This document shows, piece by piece, positions 42,470 through 54,420 of a stretch of DNA of 64,000 nt; the first letter of the stretch is position 1, and every line of letters begins with the position of its first letter. Below the pieces are notes generated by a model that was given only the letters and a program-made list of their open reading frames with translations, did not search any database and was not told the origin of the DNA. The DNA is from Trichaptum fuscoviolaceum (lineage: Eukaryota; Basidiomycota; Agaricomycetes; Hymenochaetales; Trichaptaceae), in assembly GCA_910574455.1 (NCBI GenBank), contig CAJSYZ010000003.1:3409250-3473249 (forward strand). The letters are read 5' to 3'. Position numbers and translations under genes: made by a program.

Positions 42470-42973
42470 ATGGCGCCCCAAGAATTCTCGTTAAGGCTTC
42501 AGCATGGTCTGGTTCTGCTCTCTATGGATCTCAAATGTATCTAACTCACTCTGATAGGCATAACGGGTGGTTTCGCGCCTCCAACGCCTTCCGCGATACA
42601 TACTTTGACTAAATCAGCCCCTCAGACGCACCTTCTCATCGCATCAGCAGTCAGACCAGACGGTACTCCTGTGCTGCAGAGTGCTGCACCAAAAGCACTC
42701 TCTTTCACCGACACCGATGCAGACAGTCAGAAACTGGTTGACGAGCTTCATGATATCTTGAAGACCCTTCCGACAGAGCAACCTCCGGGAAGTGAGGACA
42801 TTTACGGATTGGATACGAGTATCGCGTGGGGGAGCGACGACTTGATGTGGATGAACGGTGGCCCTCAAGGTTGTGGTGGGGGCACAAGCTCGGTGCAAGC
42901 GAGCAACGAGGAGAAGGCCAAGTTCCGAAGAGCCGTAGATATCGTTAATGAATTGGTTTCAAAGGCTGCATGA
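42470..42973 (+). CDS. Small conserved fungal protein, function unknown
   Basis: Exons 42470-42506 and 42558-42973 join in frame to 150 residues beginning MAPQEFSLRLQHGITGGFAPP. The core LPTEQPPGSEDIYGLDTSIAWGSDD, here split as LPTEQPPGSEDIYG and LDTSIAWGSDD, and the following WMNGGPQGCGGG look strongly conserved, and I have the impression of similar strings in many fungal genomes, without an assigned function. The C-terminus is a short amphipathic helix (EEKAKFRRAVDIVNELV). There is no signal peptide or membrane helix, so it is probably cytosolic. It is divergent from the charged protein gene over 270 bases. Confidence 0.78.
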
Positions 42974-43318
42974 TTTCATTGAGTGAGTATAACGGTCTAT
43001 TGTAGAACCTTCGACTCTGATTGATTGACATTTGCATCGATAAGTCTACTCTAGGAGTTATCACATACGCTTGGTTCTGTCTATCCGAGTCCAGGAAATC
43101 ATGTCTGTAGTACAGTATCAAGATCTCATGCAATATTCATGTACAATACAACAATTTATCAAATTGTCATACTGCCCGTTCTCTCCTCAATTCCGATTCC
43201 GAATGCGATTGAAGACGACGAAATGCATATCATCGCATCTAAGCGGTGTAAACGAAATAAGGGTTCCTTCAAAGCAGAATTAATACTGCATTTCTGCACG
43301 CTCGGGCAAGGTGAGGAC
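42974..43318. other. Convergent gap before the first MFS gene
   Basis: About 345 bases between two 3' ends. Overlapping plus-strand frames are shadows of the permease exon or chance. No gene supported. Confidence 0.35.
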
Positions 43319-45793
43319 TCACTGCGTATCCGTAAGATCCAGGAATGCATGTCTCTCTCGTTCCCGATTGACATCTTCGTCTGTCCATCCATTCCTCGCT
43401 TTCAACTCCTCTATGACCTTTCGCTTCTTTTTGTTCAAGCGGAGATTGATGAACCGAAGCAAAAAGCAGATAAATATCTGGGATGAAAGTAAGACAAGAA
43501 TGGAAATCTTTCCCGGAATGAAATCAGGAGCGTCCTTGGGCTGAAAGGTTTCCGTGCCGATGACGTTTCCGAGACTGAAAGCGGCCAATGTCATCGCGTT
43601 AACCGTGACCTTTTTGCTGTGACCACTGGTGTTGCTTGCGTTATACGCATATATGATGGCCAGTGAGCTTCCGTAGAACCCGACAATATAAGTGGCTGGG
43701 GATTTTATGAAACATCTTAGTTCCAAACGACTTCAAGATAGTGTTTGAGGTCATACCGAACAACAGAGCACCCTTCTGGCCGGATCCGTTCAGCCCAACG
43801 AGCATCGCTGCTCCGACGAGAGTGGGGATAATAGAAATGACAATGGGCATCATTCTGTCGTTCTGTTAAATCAAGAAAAATTCAACCACTGGTGTTGAAT
43901 GTGATAGCCCAAGTATACCCTTTTATCCGACAGCCACCCCAATGATAAAGTTGATAGTGCACCAATGAGGCCACCAGGTGCGCCAAGAATGAGGGTTTGC
44001 TTCGTTCTTATACATCCTATCAGCTTTGCCTTCGGGTGCTAGTTTGCGCAGAGACACGTACGTATAACCGAAGCTCTGTTAATTGTAGTGTGTTTAGTGT
44101 GGCTAGAGCGTGTAAAGATTCTTCTTTGTTGTACTGACCTTGACAATGATTGAACCGACTGTTAGTGGACATCGATTAGCATGCCTAATTTCATTACGTT
44201 CCCGTTCACAACTCACAGTTACTAAGGCCACCGTTGGGAATGCTAGCTAAAAAGGTATCAGTACCATAGGACAGGGGAGAGAAAAGGCTGACCAACGTAC
44301 TGACGAGTGTAGACAACACGATGAGCCAGGTCCTAAGATCTGTTAAAGCCTCGATGACCTGCTCCTTCTTAAGTTTCTTGTTCTCTGTTCCCCCTTGATC
44401 ATCCCGAACGCGCTCGATGGCAGCTATCTTCTCTTCCTCCGTCAGGAACTTGGCATGTACGGGAGAATCAGGCATCCAAATCAGGACCGCCACACCGACA
44501 GCAATTGCCAATGCTCCCAGTATAATGACAAGGATTTTGTAGGGAGCAAAGGAGGTGTTTGTGTCAAATGAAATGCCCTGATGTGTCCTGTATGTCAACA
44601 ATCTGTATGACAAGATATACACCTGTACGTACATATGCTACAAAGCCGCCGAAGATAGATGTCAGTCCGTTCTATATGCAGTACATGTGAGTGGAGAGTA
44701 GTGCAAAAGACATATAGCCTCACCATGACGTAGAACCATGATATACGCCGTGTCTTATGCGAGTTTAGCATTATCGGAGCCACTTAATTTGAGGTTCAAA
44801 TACTTACCTGCTCGTTCTTCTTATAAAACATGGAAATAATGAGGATGAGTATTGGGGCTACACAACTCTCCAACATTCCTGAGAAAATAACTTAGTTGAA
44901 CAAATCAATTAGTGTCATTTTTGGACATACCTAGAAGTATGCGCAAGACGAAAAATGGGGCAAATGTACTCGGGATGGCGTGGAGCATTAGAACGATTCC
45001 CCATAGGATCACGTTCGTTCCTTCAATCTGTCAATTACATATATTGCATGAAGGAAGTGAAATTCGGCATACCGAGATATTTAGCGAGCCTCAACCTCTG
45101 TGATATGTATACGGTTGGGAACTCAAAGATGAAGAAGCCTACAAAGTTTCGTCAGACCAGACGAAATAAAGAAACGTAGAAGGTACGAGTGCGGTGCGAC
45201 TTACCAACATAGAAAGCCAGAGCTACGAGGTTGTAATCCTACAGCAACAAGGAACCTATTTAGATGGAGTCCTACACTTGACATATAGAACGAAGAGAAT
45301 TGACCTGGCCCGTGACTGGAAAGCCCATGATACTGTTTAATTCAATAAGCAAGATGTTTCGCCGGATTACCACCATGCTTGCCTTGCGTAATTCAGAGAA
45401 TTCTTGTCACTGCCGAATGCTAGGTCTTGAGCTCACAACTTACAGAGAGAGAAGTCAAACTTACAGGAACTGTGTGAAATAAACAGCTGCACAGAGAGGC
45501 GGGATTGTCCAGTCCTATAGCAATCGTTAGAAGGTATTAATTCTATTGTATAAAAGACTGACAAGTTTCCTTCTCAGCTTGTTGTTGTACTCTTCGCTGA
45601 ACTGCTGTGTACGCTGGGAGCCGACGAGTTCAAGCGCTTCATCTGCATCCTCAGAGTTGATTGATAGAACGTCAACTATTTCCGGTCGCTTCTCGTCAAT
45701 CGGAGAGGCTGACTTTTCCTCTATCGAGGATTTGCCATCTTCGATACGAGACTCCCTCTGCCTCAGTTCCGAGTGTTCAATACCGGTCGCCAT
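43319..45793 (-). CDS. MFS permease, Dal5-like (copy 1)
   Basis: Major facilitator transporter of the anion:cation symporter (Dal5/allantoate permease) family, which imports organic anions such as allantoate, nicotinate, biotin precursors or related carboxylates. The substrate here is unknown. Many short introns split it. It starts MATGIEHSELRQ with an acidic cytosolic head, then the conserved SEEYNNKLRRKL before helix 1. Family strings seen across exons are IFEFPTVYISQRLRLAKYLG, SCVAPILILIISMFYKK, WMPDSPVHAKFLTEEEK, the central-loop RVRDDQGGTENKK and the C-terminal NAMTLAAFSLGNVIGTETFQPKDAP. It ends HAFLDLTDTQ. Copy 2 lies 548 bases upstream on the same strand, making a tandem pair. Internal exon limits are approximate. 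Confidence 0.92.
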
Positions 45794-46341
45794 GGCGTAG
45801 GAAGAACTCGAAACGATGAAGGTCCTTCCTCCCATGTAAGATAAGTGATTCGACACTTATATGCAGATTTGCACCCGGTCCGAGTTCATAGGGTATAGAG
45901 GAGTGCCGTAGATGCTTCTCAAGCTAAAATTACACAGATAAAGGGAGAAGTGGGTGCACATGAATCGATAGTACGCAAAAGGTATTGAAGGTCGCATGAA
46001 GCTCCAGTCCTCGGCAAGTAGAATAGATCTGCCAAGATAACAGCTGGGCGACTGAGTTACGTTGAGTCTTGAATTCCTAGTCACGGAGAAGACTTGCCCT
46101 CTTTGGAAAGTTTAGCTTTAAGCTCCTCGTTTTAACTTCTTAGAGATTTGACATTGGAGGTAGACACTGCGTTAGCAAATATCTGGGTGTACGTACGTAC
46201 GTACGCATAACTGATCATTATTCTCTTCATCATATCTTGTACAAGGAAAATCACATCCAACACATTTAAGCCGTATATATGAAGTATAAGTTTCTAAAAA
46301 CAATCATGAATCACAGTTATACATCAGTTAAAATAAATCAC
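45794..46341. other. Gap between the tandem MFS genes
   Basis: About 550 bases, with the promoter of copy 1 and the 3' end of copy 2. It contains a short GTAC microsatellite (46189-46205), four and a quarter repeats. No gene supported. Confidence 0.4.
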
Positions 46342-48576
46342 TCACTGTCGGTCTGTTAGATCCATGAAGGCATTTCGCTGACGTTCTTTTTCAACATCTG
46401 CATCGGACCAGCCCTTCCTCTCTTTCTCTGCTTGAAGTTGCGCAGCTCTCTTTTTGTTCAAACGGACATTAATCCAGCGAAGCAAGAAAGAAACGAAGAG
46501 TTGCACTGTCAAGAGCACCATGATTGCGATTTTACCCGGGACGTAGCCTGGTGCATCTTTGGGCTGGAAGATCTGCGTGCCAATGATGTTGCCAATACTA
46601 AAAGTGGCGAGCGTCATAGCGTTGATCGTCAATTTTTTCGTATAGCCACTTGTGTTACTAGCATTGTACGCATAAACAGTCGATAGCGCGCTCCCAAATG
46701 TACCAATCAGGTAGGAAGCTAGAGTTAGTCAGTAACAAAAGCAGCATCCGTACAGAAGATTGCACACACCAAATAGAAGTGCACCTTTAGACCCGGAGTT
46801 AACGAGACCAATCAGTAGCGCAGATCCGATGATAGTTGGGATCAAGGCGAAGACGATTGGAAGCATTCGCTCGCCCTTGTAGCCAAATAAGCATTATATG
46901 CATATCACATGTCAAAGGGGTTCCTTACCTTCCTGTCCGAATAATAGCCACAGGCGAGGGTCGTAAAGGCGGCGACGAGGCCACCTGGAGTTGCAAGAAT
47001 GAGGGTTTGCTTTGACGTGTACCCGAAGCTCTTGATGATGATGTTGCTATCTATGATCAATGACATTTGTAAATATATATTGAAATTATATTGCTGATGG
47101 ACTTAAACGTACAGTTGCTCAAAGCACCGTTAGGGATACTCGCTGTTCCCCTTGTTAGCGTTTATCCTTGACTGTATTAAGAGCACGTACTGAGCATGGT
47201 GGTCAGAACGACAAGCCAAGTCCTAACGTCAAGCAAAGCCTCAATGAGATGGTCCTTCTTGAACTTCCGATTCTCCGTTCCACCTTGATCGTCCCGGACG
47301 CGCTCAAGAGCAGCAATGCGCTCCTCCTTCGTTAACATAGGCGCATGCACGGGCGAGTCGGGTAACCAGATTAGCACGCATACGCCAACAAGGATCGCAA
47401 GGGCCCCCAGCACGATGAAGATTATGCGATACGGAGCAAGGTGTTTCCCGTCACTAAACGATATGCCGTATGCAACGAATCCACCAAATATTTGGGTCAG
47501 ACCATTCTATGACCCATGATTAGCATAGCACGCGATCACAACAACTAGGAATTACCATAACATAAAACCATGCTATCCTGCGTGCCTGTATGGGGCACCT
47601 TGGTCAATAGGCGTATAGCGCGTATGAAATAACAGCTCCTACCTGTTCGTCTTTCTTGTAGAACATAGAGATAATCAAGATTAGAATTGGTGCAACACAG
47701 GATTCGCACATCCCTACGTAGTAGTCTATTAGAATCATACAGATTATATGCAGGTGTACATACCGAGCAGGAACCGCAGAGCAAAGAAGGCCCCGAAATT
47801 CGTCGTGGCTCCTTGACACATCAAAAGAATTCCCCAGACGACGACATTGCAACCTTGTGTAGGCGTTCGATATCTGACCTGAGATCATGATCGAAAGAGC
47901 TCTTACCAAGATATTTGGCAAGCCGTAACTTCTGTGCAATGTATACTGTAGGAAACTCCCAAACAAGAAATCCTACAATGCCAGGTCAACGAGGAAAGAA
48001 GTATCAGATTAAATTCGCAGTTTGCATACCAGCATAGAAGGCCAAGGAAACAAGGTTGTATTGCTACCCGACCTGTCAGTATTTGCGATTAATGTGAAGG
48101 GGTGAATATGACGTACCTCTCCAGTGATCGGGAAGCCCATTACACTCGCATAATTGAGCGAAGTTTTATCCCTAGTCATACATGTTAACTATTCATCACA
48201 TATCACGACACATAGACAACCTACAGAAACTGAGAAAAGTAGACTGCCGCGCAAATCGGGGGAATAACCCAATCCTGAACAGATTCGTAGCGGTGTTCGA
48301 TGAGCACACATCTATTCAGCTCCGCAGGCGACAACTCACGAGTTTCTTTCGAAGCTTAGCATTATACTCCTCACTGAACTCCTGGGTCCGTTCAGTTCCG
48401 ACTAGAAGAAGTGCCTCATCCCCTTCGCTCGCATCAATTGAGGCAACCTCATGCGTGGTATCCACACCCTCAGCAACCTTCTCATCCTTCTCTTCGCTTG
48501 ACCTTGAGCGCTTCTCCACACTGCTAGTATCTCCCTCACTAGACTTGCGCTTCTTCATCCCAAGAAGCGACAGCAT
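46342..48576 (-). CDS. MFS permease, Dal5-like (copy 2)
   Basis: Tandem paralogue of the permease at 43319-45793, same family and exon plan. It starts MLSLLGMKKRKSSEGD with a longer charged head, then SEEYNAKLRKKL. Matching blocks include FEFP-type WEFPTVYIAQKLRLAKYLG, SCVAPILILIISMFYKKDEQ, WLPDSPVHAPMLTKEER, the central loop RVRDDQGGTENRKFKK and NAMTLATFSIGNIIGTQIFQPKDAP. The end NAFMDLTDRQ matches the end of copy 1. The two heads differ much more than the helices, which suggests divergence in regulation or trafficking rather than loss. No disabling change was seen, so both are probably functional. Confidence 0.92.
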
Positions 48577-49229
48577 ATTATCGGCTCGGCTGCTAATCGG
48601 TATCAGACAAAGCCCTTAGACTTGTAGATAGAGGATTAAACTCACTTCACACGGAGTTTGTCGCTGATAACCTTAACGCAGTCGTCGAGCTCAGCTGAGC
48701 AGCCTACAGCAAGGCGAAGGGGGGCGAGAAGGCTGTATGTGAGAAGAGAAGCTGGTGGACTCCCTCTGGCACGCTGTGGCCCATTCCAAGGCCTAATTAT
48801 ACCAAAAGCAAGCGCATCGGTGAAGAAAGATGCCAATTTCTGCGTTCGAACTGATGTACTGTGCCTATCATGCCGAGTGTAGGGACGAGGTTCAATTGAG
48901 CTTGCTATCTATCGGCTGGAGTTGCCTGGGACGAAGAAGACGGGAAAGGTTCGGTATGAACTGTGGTCGCATGCATGAAGGTAAATTTAGTTGGCAGACG
49001 GACTTCGCCAAGTCAGTGGAGATCTACGGCCAATCGTATCGTTCACACGGAGTGCGCGGGCTCTCACACAGTTCAAGTTTCCGGAAGCAATAATGTTTAA
49101 CAGTATTTATGCGGTATCGTTCCTAGTTTTCCTATGTTTTTATGCAGTACACACTACAGAATGGTGTGAGATAAGATAAAGAATGCAAGTAGTCAATCTA
49201 TACGGTATCCTTCCTTTCATGAAATAAGA
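48577..49229. other. Gap between MFS copy 2 and ERG10
   Basis: About 650 bases holding the permease promoter and the ERG10 3' end. Plus-strand frames of 62 to 87 codons show no family resemblance. Confidence 0.35.
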
Positions 49230-50683
<1,454 letters not shown>

Positions 50684-51301
50684 GGTGCGGATGTGGTTGA
50701 CTATGAGACGCGTGCGTGAGGTAGCAGTCGAGGTGAAGGACGAGTTAAGACCGCGAAGGGCGAGCATTTGTTATATAGTCCGGTACGGCAGGCTATGGCG
50801 TGTTCGCACTAGTAATCGGTTGGGGATATGCTTGTTATCGTACGATCAGATGTGCGGTAAGACAGGCGTCTTTCAAACTTCGCTCAAACTTCTCCCCGCC
50901 GTGATGGTTAGAGAAAGAGTGGGGACTGAGCCTCTGCCATCTGGCCTTGGGTGTGGTACGCGAAGCCGGAACATAGCCCGCTGCGACTGAGCATGTGAAT
51001 TACGACTATCCCCAGTCTTGCCTAGTACATAGGCTACCCATCATTACTTGACTCCTTCAAAGCATAGTACACATTTCTAATCGAGCTCGGGCTTCAGTAC
51101 TGGTCCCCCAAGCCTTACACATAACACCTCCCTACACAGGGTCGATTACTGTACAAGGCGTCGGGAGCAACATTAAATAGGGAAAATGTACTCTATCCCT
51201 TAGTGCGGCGAGTAGACGGCCGCTGCTGTGGGGCATATCGGCGAATGGATTGCTGTGCTATCTTTATCTCTAAACGACAGCGTCGAACACCGCCGCTTAA
51301 G
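50684..51301. other. Gap between ERG10 start and ATG10 end
   Basis: About 620 bases with the ERG10 promoter. No gene, RNA or repeat recognised. Confidence 0.35.
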
Positions 51302-52040
51302 CTAATTGACAACGTTGCCAACCAGTAGAAGCCATAGTTCGAGCTGGCGAACTAGATTTGGCTCAGCGCCGCCACGCGTTTCCTCCCCGACTAGCTCTGA
51401 CAGAGCCTTCGGTGTTTCGCAGGGATGGAAGAACCAACAAGGGATTCCAAGAGTTGGATGCTCACCCTGCGATAGCAACGGAGCCGAAGCCTGCGGCGTT
51501 TGCAAAGCAAAAGTGGTCTTCTCAGCTTCAGGAAAGGGTCGCCGGCGGAAAAGGGGAGTTCTAAGAATGTCATCTAGCGAAAGAGGAGATCCACCTAATG
51601 CACAGGCATTAAGAGACATGCAGGAGAAATCTGGATAGATGCCCACTTGTATCATGCATAGCGAAATAAAATGCTGGCACCTGATAAGTTGCAGAGTAAA
51701 CAACATATTCTGAGACTTCCACGATATTTGAAGGCGTCGCTTCCACGGATTGCAAGTCTTCGTCAGTAATATCAGTTTCAAGCCCTAGATCATCTTGAGA
51801 TATGTACTGTCTTGAGTCGAAGCGCATTGTCGACTTTCGGGAGAGAAAACCAAAGCCAGACATCTTCAACCAATTCAGTTGAGTCTAGTTGTACGTGCAG
51901 TCGTAGCACACTCAACACACTGGGTGACCATTCCAACACCAGCTCAAAAACTGCTTGTTGTGTACGTTTCGGCCGTCTAATTGACTATACTTTTCGACAA
52001 AGGCCGTGCAAGCATCGTCGAATTCAAGACGAGTAAACAT
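51302..52040 (-). CDS. ATG10: Autophagy E2-like enzyme Atg10
   Basis: Atg10 is the E2-like enzyme that links Atg12 to Atg5, making the conjugate that promotes Atg8 lipidation. Exons 52040-51921, 51863-51647 and 51594-51302 join in frame to 209 residues, near the usual length of 170 to 220. The N-terminus reads MFTRLEFDDACTAFVEKYSQ. The fold core VVYSATYQVPAFYFAMHDTSG is completed by the second splice (here YSATYQVPAFYF and HDTSGSPLSLDD). The catalytic cysteine lies in the family motif HPTLGIPCWFFHPCET, in HPC. The C-terminus reads LELWLLLVGNVVN. It diverges from the ribosomal protein gene RPS1 over 220 bases. Confidence 0.9.
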
Positions 52041-52260
52041 ATGCAATGAGGGAGATCGTAACAACTTGAGGCTGAGGTGGGAAAATGCGTGAACTCTGTT
52101 TCGGTAGATGCCGATAAACTGTACAGTTCTTACGCCTCCACACACTTGCCCTATCGAACGCTTAACGCGCCAGCTAGTATTCGTGACCGTCAAGACCCAC
52201 CCTAGGCAGCTCTTCCTTCAGCGGTTCAATCCTCACCGCAGAGCTACCCTTTAAAACAAC

Positions 52261-53255
52261 ATGGCTGTTGGAAAGGTGCATCTTATCCAGGTGCAACGAA
52301 ATGCTTGTTTATGCTGAACGTTTCGTTATAGAACAAGCGCCTCTCGAAGGGCAAAAAGGGTATCAAGAAGAAGGTCGTCGATCCCTTCTCTCGCAAGGGT
52401 GAGCTATGTTCTGTAGTGGTGGAGGAGACTCGAAGGTGCTAAGGTTATGGATTAGATTGGTACGATATCAAAGCACCATCCATCTTCGACGTCCGGAATG
52501 TCGGCAAAACTTTCGCCAACCGCTCGCAGGGACTCAGTGCGTGTCGCTTTCCCTCTTAACTATGCTGTTATTAACCAGGCCTCGTCCTCAGAAAACGCAA
52601 ATGACTCTCTTAAGGGTCGTATTGTCGAGATTTCGTTGGCGGACTTGAACAAGGATGAGGATCAGGCTTTCCGTAAGATTAAGCTGCGGATCGATGAGGT
52701 CCAGGGCAAGAACTGCCTGACCAACTTCCATGGCATGGATTTCACCTCCGACAAACTCCGTTCCCTTGTTCGCAAATGGCAAACTCTCATCGAGGCACAT
52801 GTCGATGTCAAGACCACCGATGGCTACCTTATCCGCCTATTTGCCATCGCCTTCACTAAGCGTCGTCCATCGCAAGTGAAGAAGACCACCTATGCTCAAA
52901 CAGCCCAAATCCGGGAAATCCGGAAGAAGATGTTTGAGATTATGACCCGTGAGGCATCGAGCTGTGATCTCAAGGAGCTTGTGCAGAAGTTCATTCCGGA
53001 GGCTATCGGCCGTGAGATTGAGAAGGCGACACGGAGTATCTACCCCTTACAAAATGTCTACATTCGCAAGGCCAAGATTCTCAAAGCACCAAAATTCGAT
53101 GTATCGAAGCTTCTCGAGTTACACGGCGAGTCAACAGACGTAAGTGTTGCCTCATAAGTGATTGGTTGTTTCGCTGATATATCGATCCACTATAGGAGAC
53201 CGGTACGAAGGTGGTGAAGGAGTTCAAGGAGCCTGAAATCTTGGAGTCGGTATAA
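52261..53255 (+). CDS. RPS1: 40S ribosomal protein eS1
   Basis: Ribosomal protein eS1 (Rps1 in yeast, RPS3A in animals), which sits near the mRNA exit of the small subunit. Five exons. It starts MAVGK, then [38 protein letters not shown], and [20 protein letters not shown] after an intron whose acceptor is at CCTCAG. The long exon contains [19 protein letters not shown] and YVRIRPLYPLQ-like [12 protein letters not shown]. It ends [11 protein letters not shown], and the length is normal for the family. Several introns close to the start are typical of fungal ribosomal protein genes. I looked for snoRNA boxes in these introns and found none convincing. Confidence 0.97.
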
Positions 53256-53579
53256 GTGGTTGTCCTGTATTCCTGTTCTGTCATATTCGCATGCATTTTT
53301 TTCCTTTATCTATGCTACAAGGCCCGCCATGAATACATGACCGCTATGCATTCATATAACGTTTGTCTGAAAGTCGTTTCTGGATTTCGTGAGAGAGGAT
53401 CGACTCGTCTGTTGAACTCTATTGCTTGCACGTTTGAGTCGAGATGCTTTTTAAAATCGCTATATCTTGACAATCGATCAATGTTGCACAAGTTGTCGGA
53501 TAGATCCGTTATGATCGCCTTACTGAGTTGCGCTGGATAGTACTCATAGTACCGTGACGGTACTTCATTCTTATCCATC
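53256..53579. other. Gap between RPS1 and APT1
   Basis: About 325 bases between same-strand genes: the RPS1 3' end and the short APT1 promoter. Nothing else seen. Confidence 0.35.
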
Positions 53580-54305
53580 ATGGCCGACGTTGAGTATCTC
53601 AGAAGTAAGCTCGGTGTACATCCCGATTTCCCTAAGAAAGTCAGTGTTTCTCCCACCAGATATTCCGCACAAATCAGTTGTCTGACGGTATATTACAGGG
53701 CATAGTCTTCTTGGATTTCTTGCCCATCCTCCAAGACCCGTTGGCTTTTGAGACACTCCTTACTCACTTTACACATTATATCACCTCGGAGATATTACCC
53801 AAGCAAGAAACGAAGAAGATCGATGTTGTTGTCGGACTAGATGCGCGGGGATTCTTGCTAGGCCCAACGTTAGCTTTACGCCTCGGGGCCGCATTTGTGC
53901 CCGTGCGGAAGAAGGGAAAACTTCCGGGCGAGTGTGTTAGCGCTCTATACGTGAAAGAATACGGCACGGTACGCATTACCATAGACATTGATATATATGT
54001 CACACTAATGCAAATCCATCGTACTATAGGACGTATTTGAGATGCAAGCAAATAGCATTAAACCAGGCCAGACCGTGCTGGTCGTGGACGATCTCATTGC
54101 CACCGGTATACACCTCTATAGCTCAACTTGTCTCCAATCGGTCCTAACCTTGGTATCTACAGGTGGATCTGCTAAAGCAGCTGGAGAGCTCGTAGCCCTG
54201 CAGAAAGGGAAGACAGTCGGATATCTCTTTGTCATTGGTTTGCCTTTCCTCGATGGGCAGTCGAAGCTCGATGCCCCTGCGTACTCTATTATTCAAGCAG
54301 ATTAA
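53580..54305 (+). CDS. APT1: Adenine phosphoribosyltransferase
   Basis: Purine salvage enzyme: adenine plus PRPP gives AMP and pyrophosphate. It starts MADVEYLRSKLGVHPDFPKK and continues GIVFLDFLPILQDP after a short intron. Substrate-loop strings DVVVGLDARGFLLGP and PVRKKGKLPGE are intact. The PRPP-binding loop VVDDLIATGGSAKAAGEL is completed by an intron falling inside ATGG. It ends YSIIQAD at about the usual 180 to 190 residues. The animal and yeast form has TFRDIxPL after the first intron, and here FLDFLPIL takes that place with a changed residue pattern. Active-site loops are otherwise complete, so the enzyme is probably active. It converges with MNL1 over 115 bases. Confidence 0.96.
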
Positions 54306-54420
54306 TGGATTGAAGAGTCTTACCAGGTTCCTAGGTCTAATCAGGGGCTAGAACTCTTGCTCACTTCATCACCTCCCGATAGTCTGGTAAAGGGAATCTT
54401 TGCAACGTTAGATTTCAGGA

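Noticed and set aside
46189..46205. GTAC microsatellite
   Set aside because: Only four and a quarter units, common in fungal intergenic DNA; no sign of function.
52277..52480. Introns of RPS1 checked for C/D snoRNAs
   Set aside because: Introns are too short and lack paired TGATGA and CTGA boxes.
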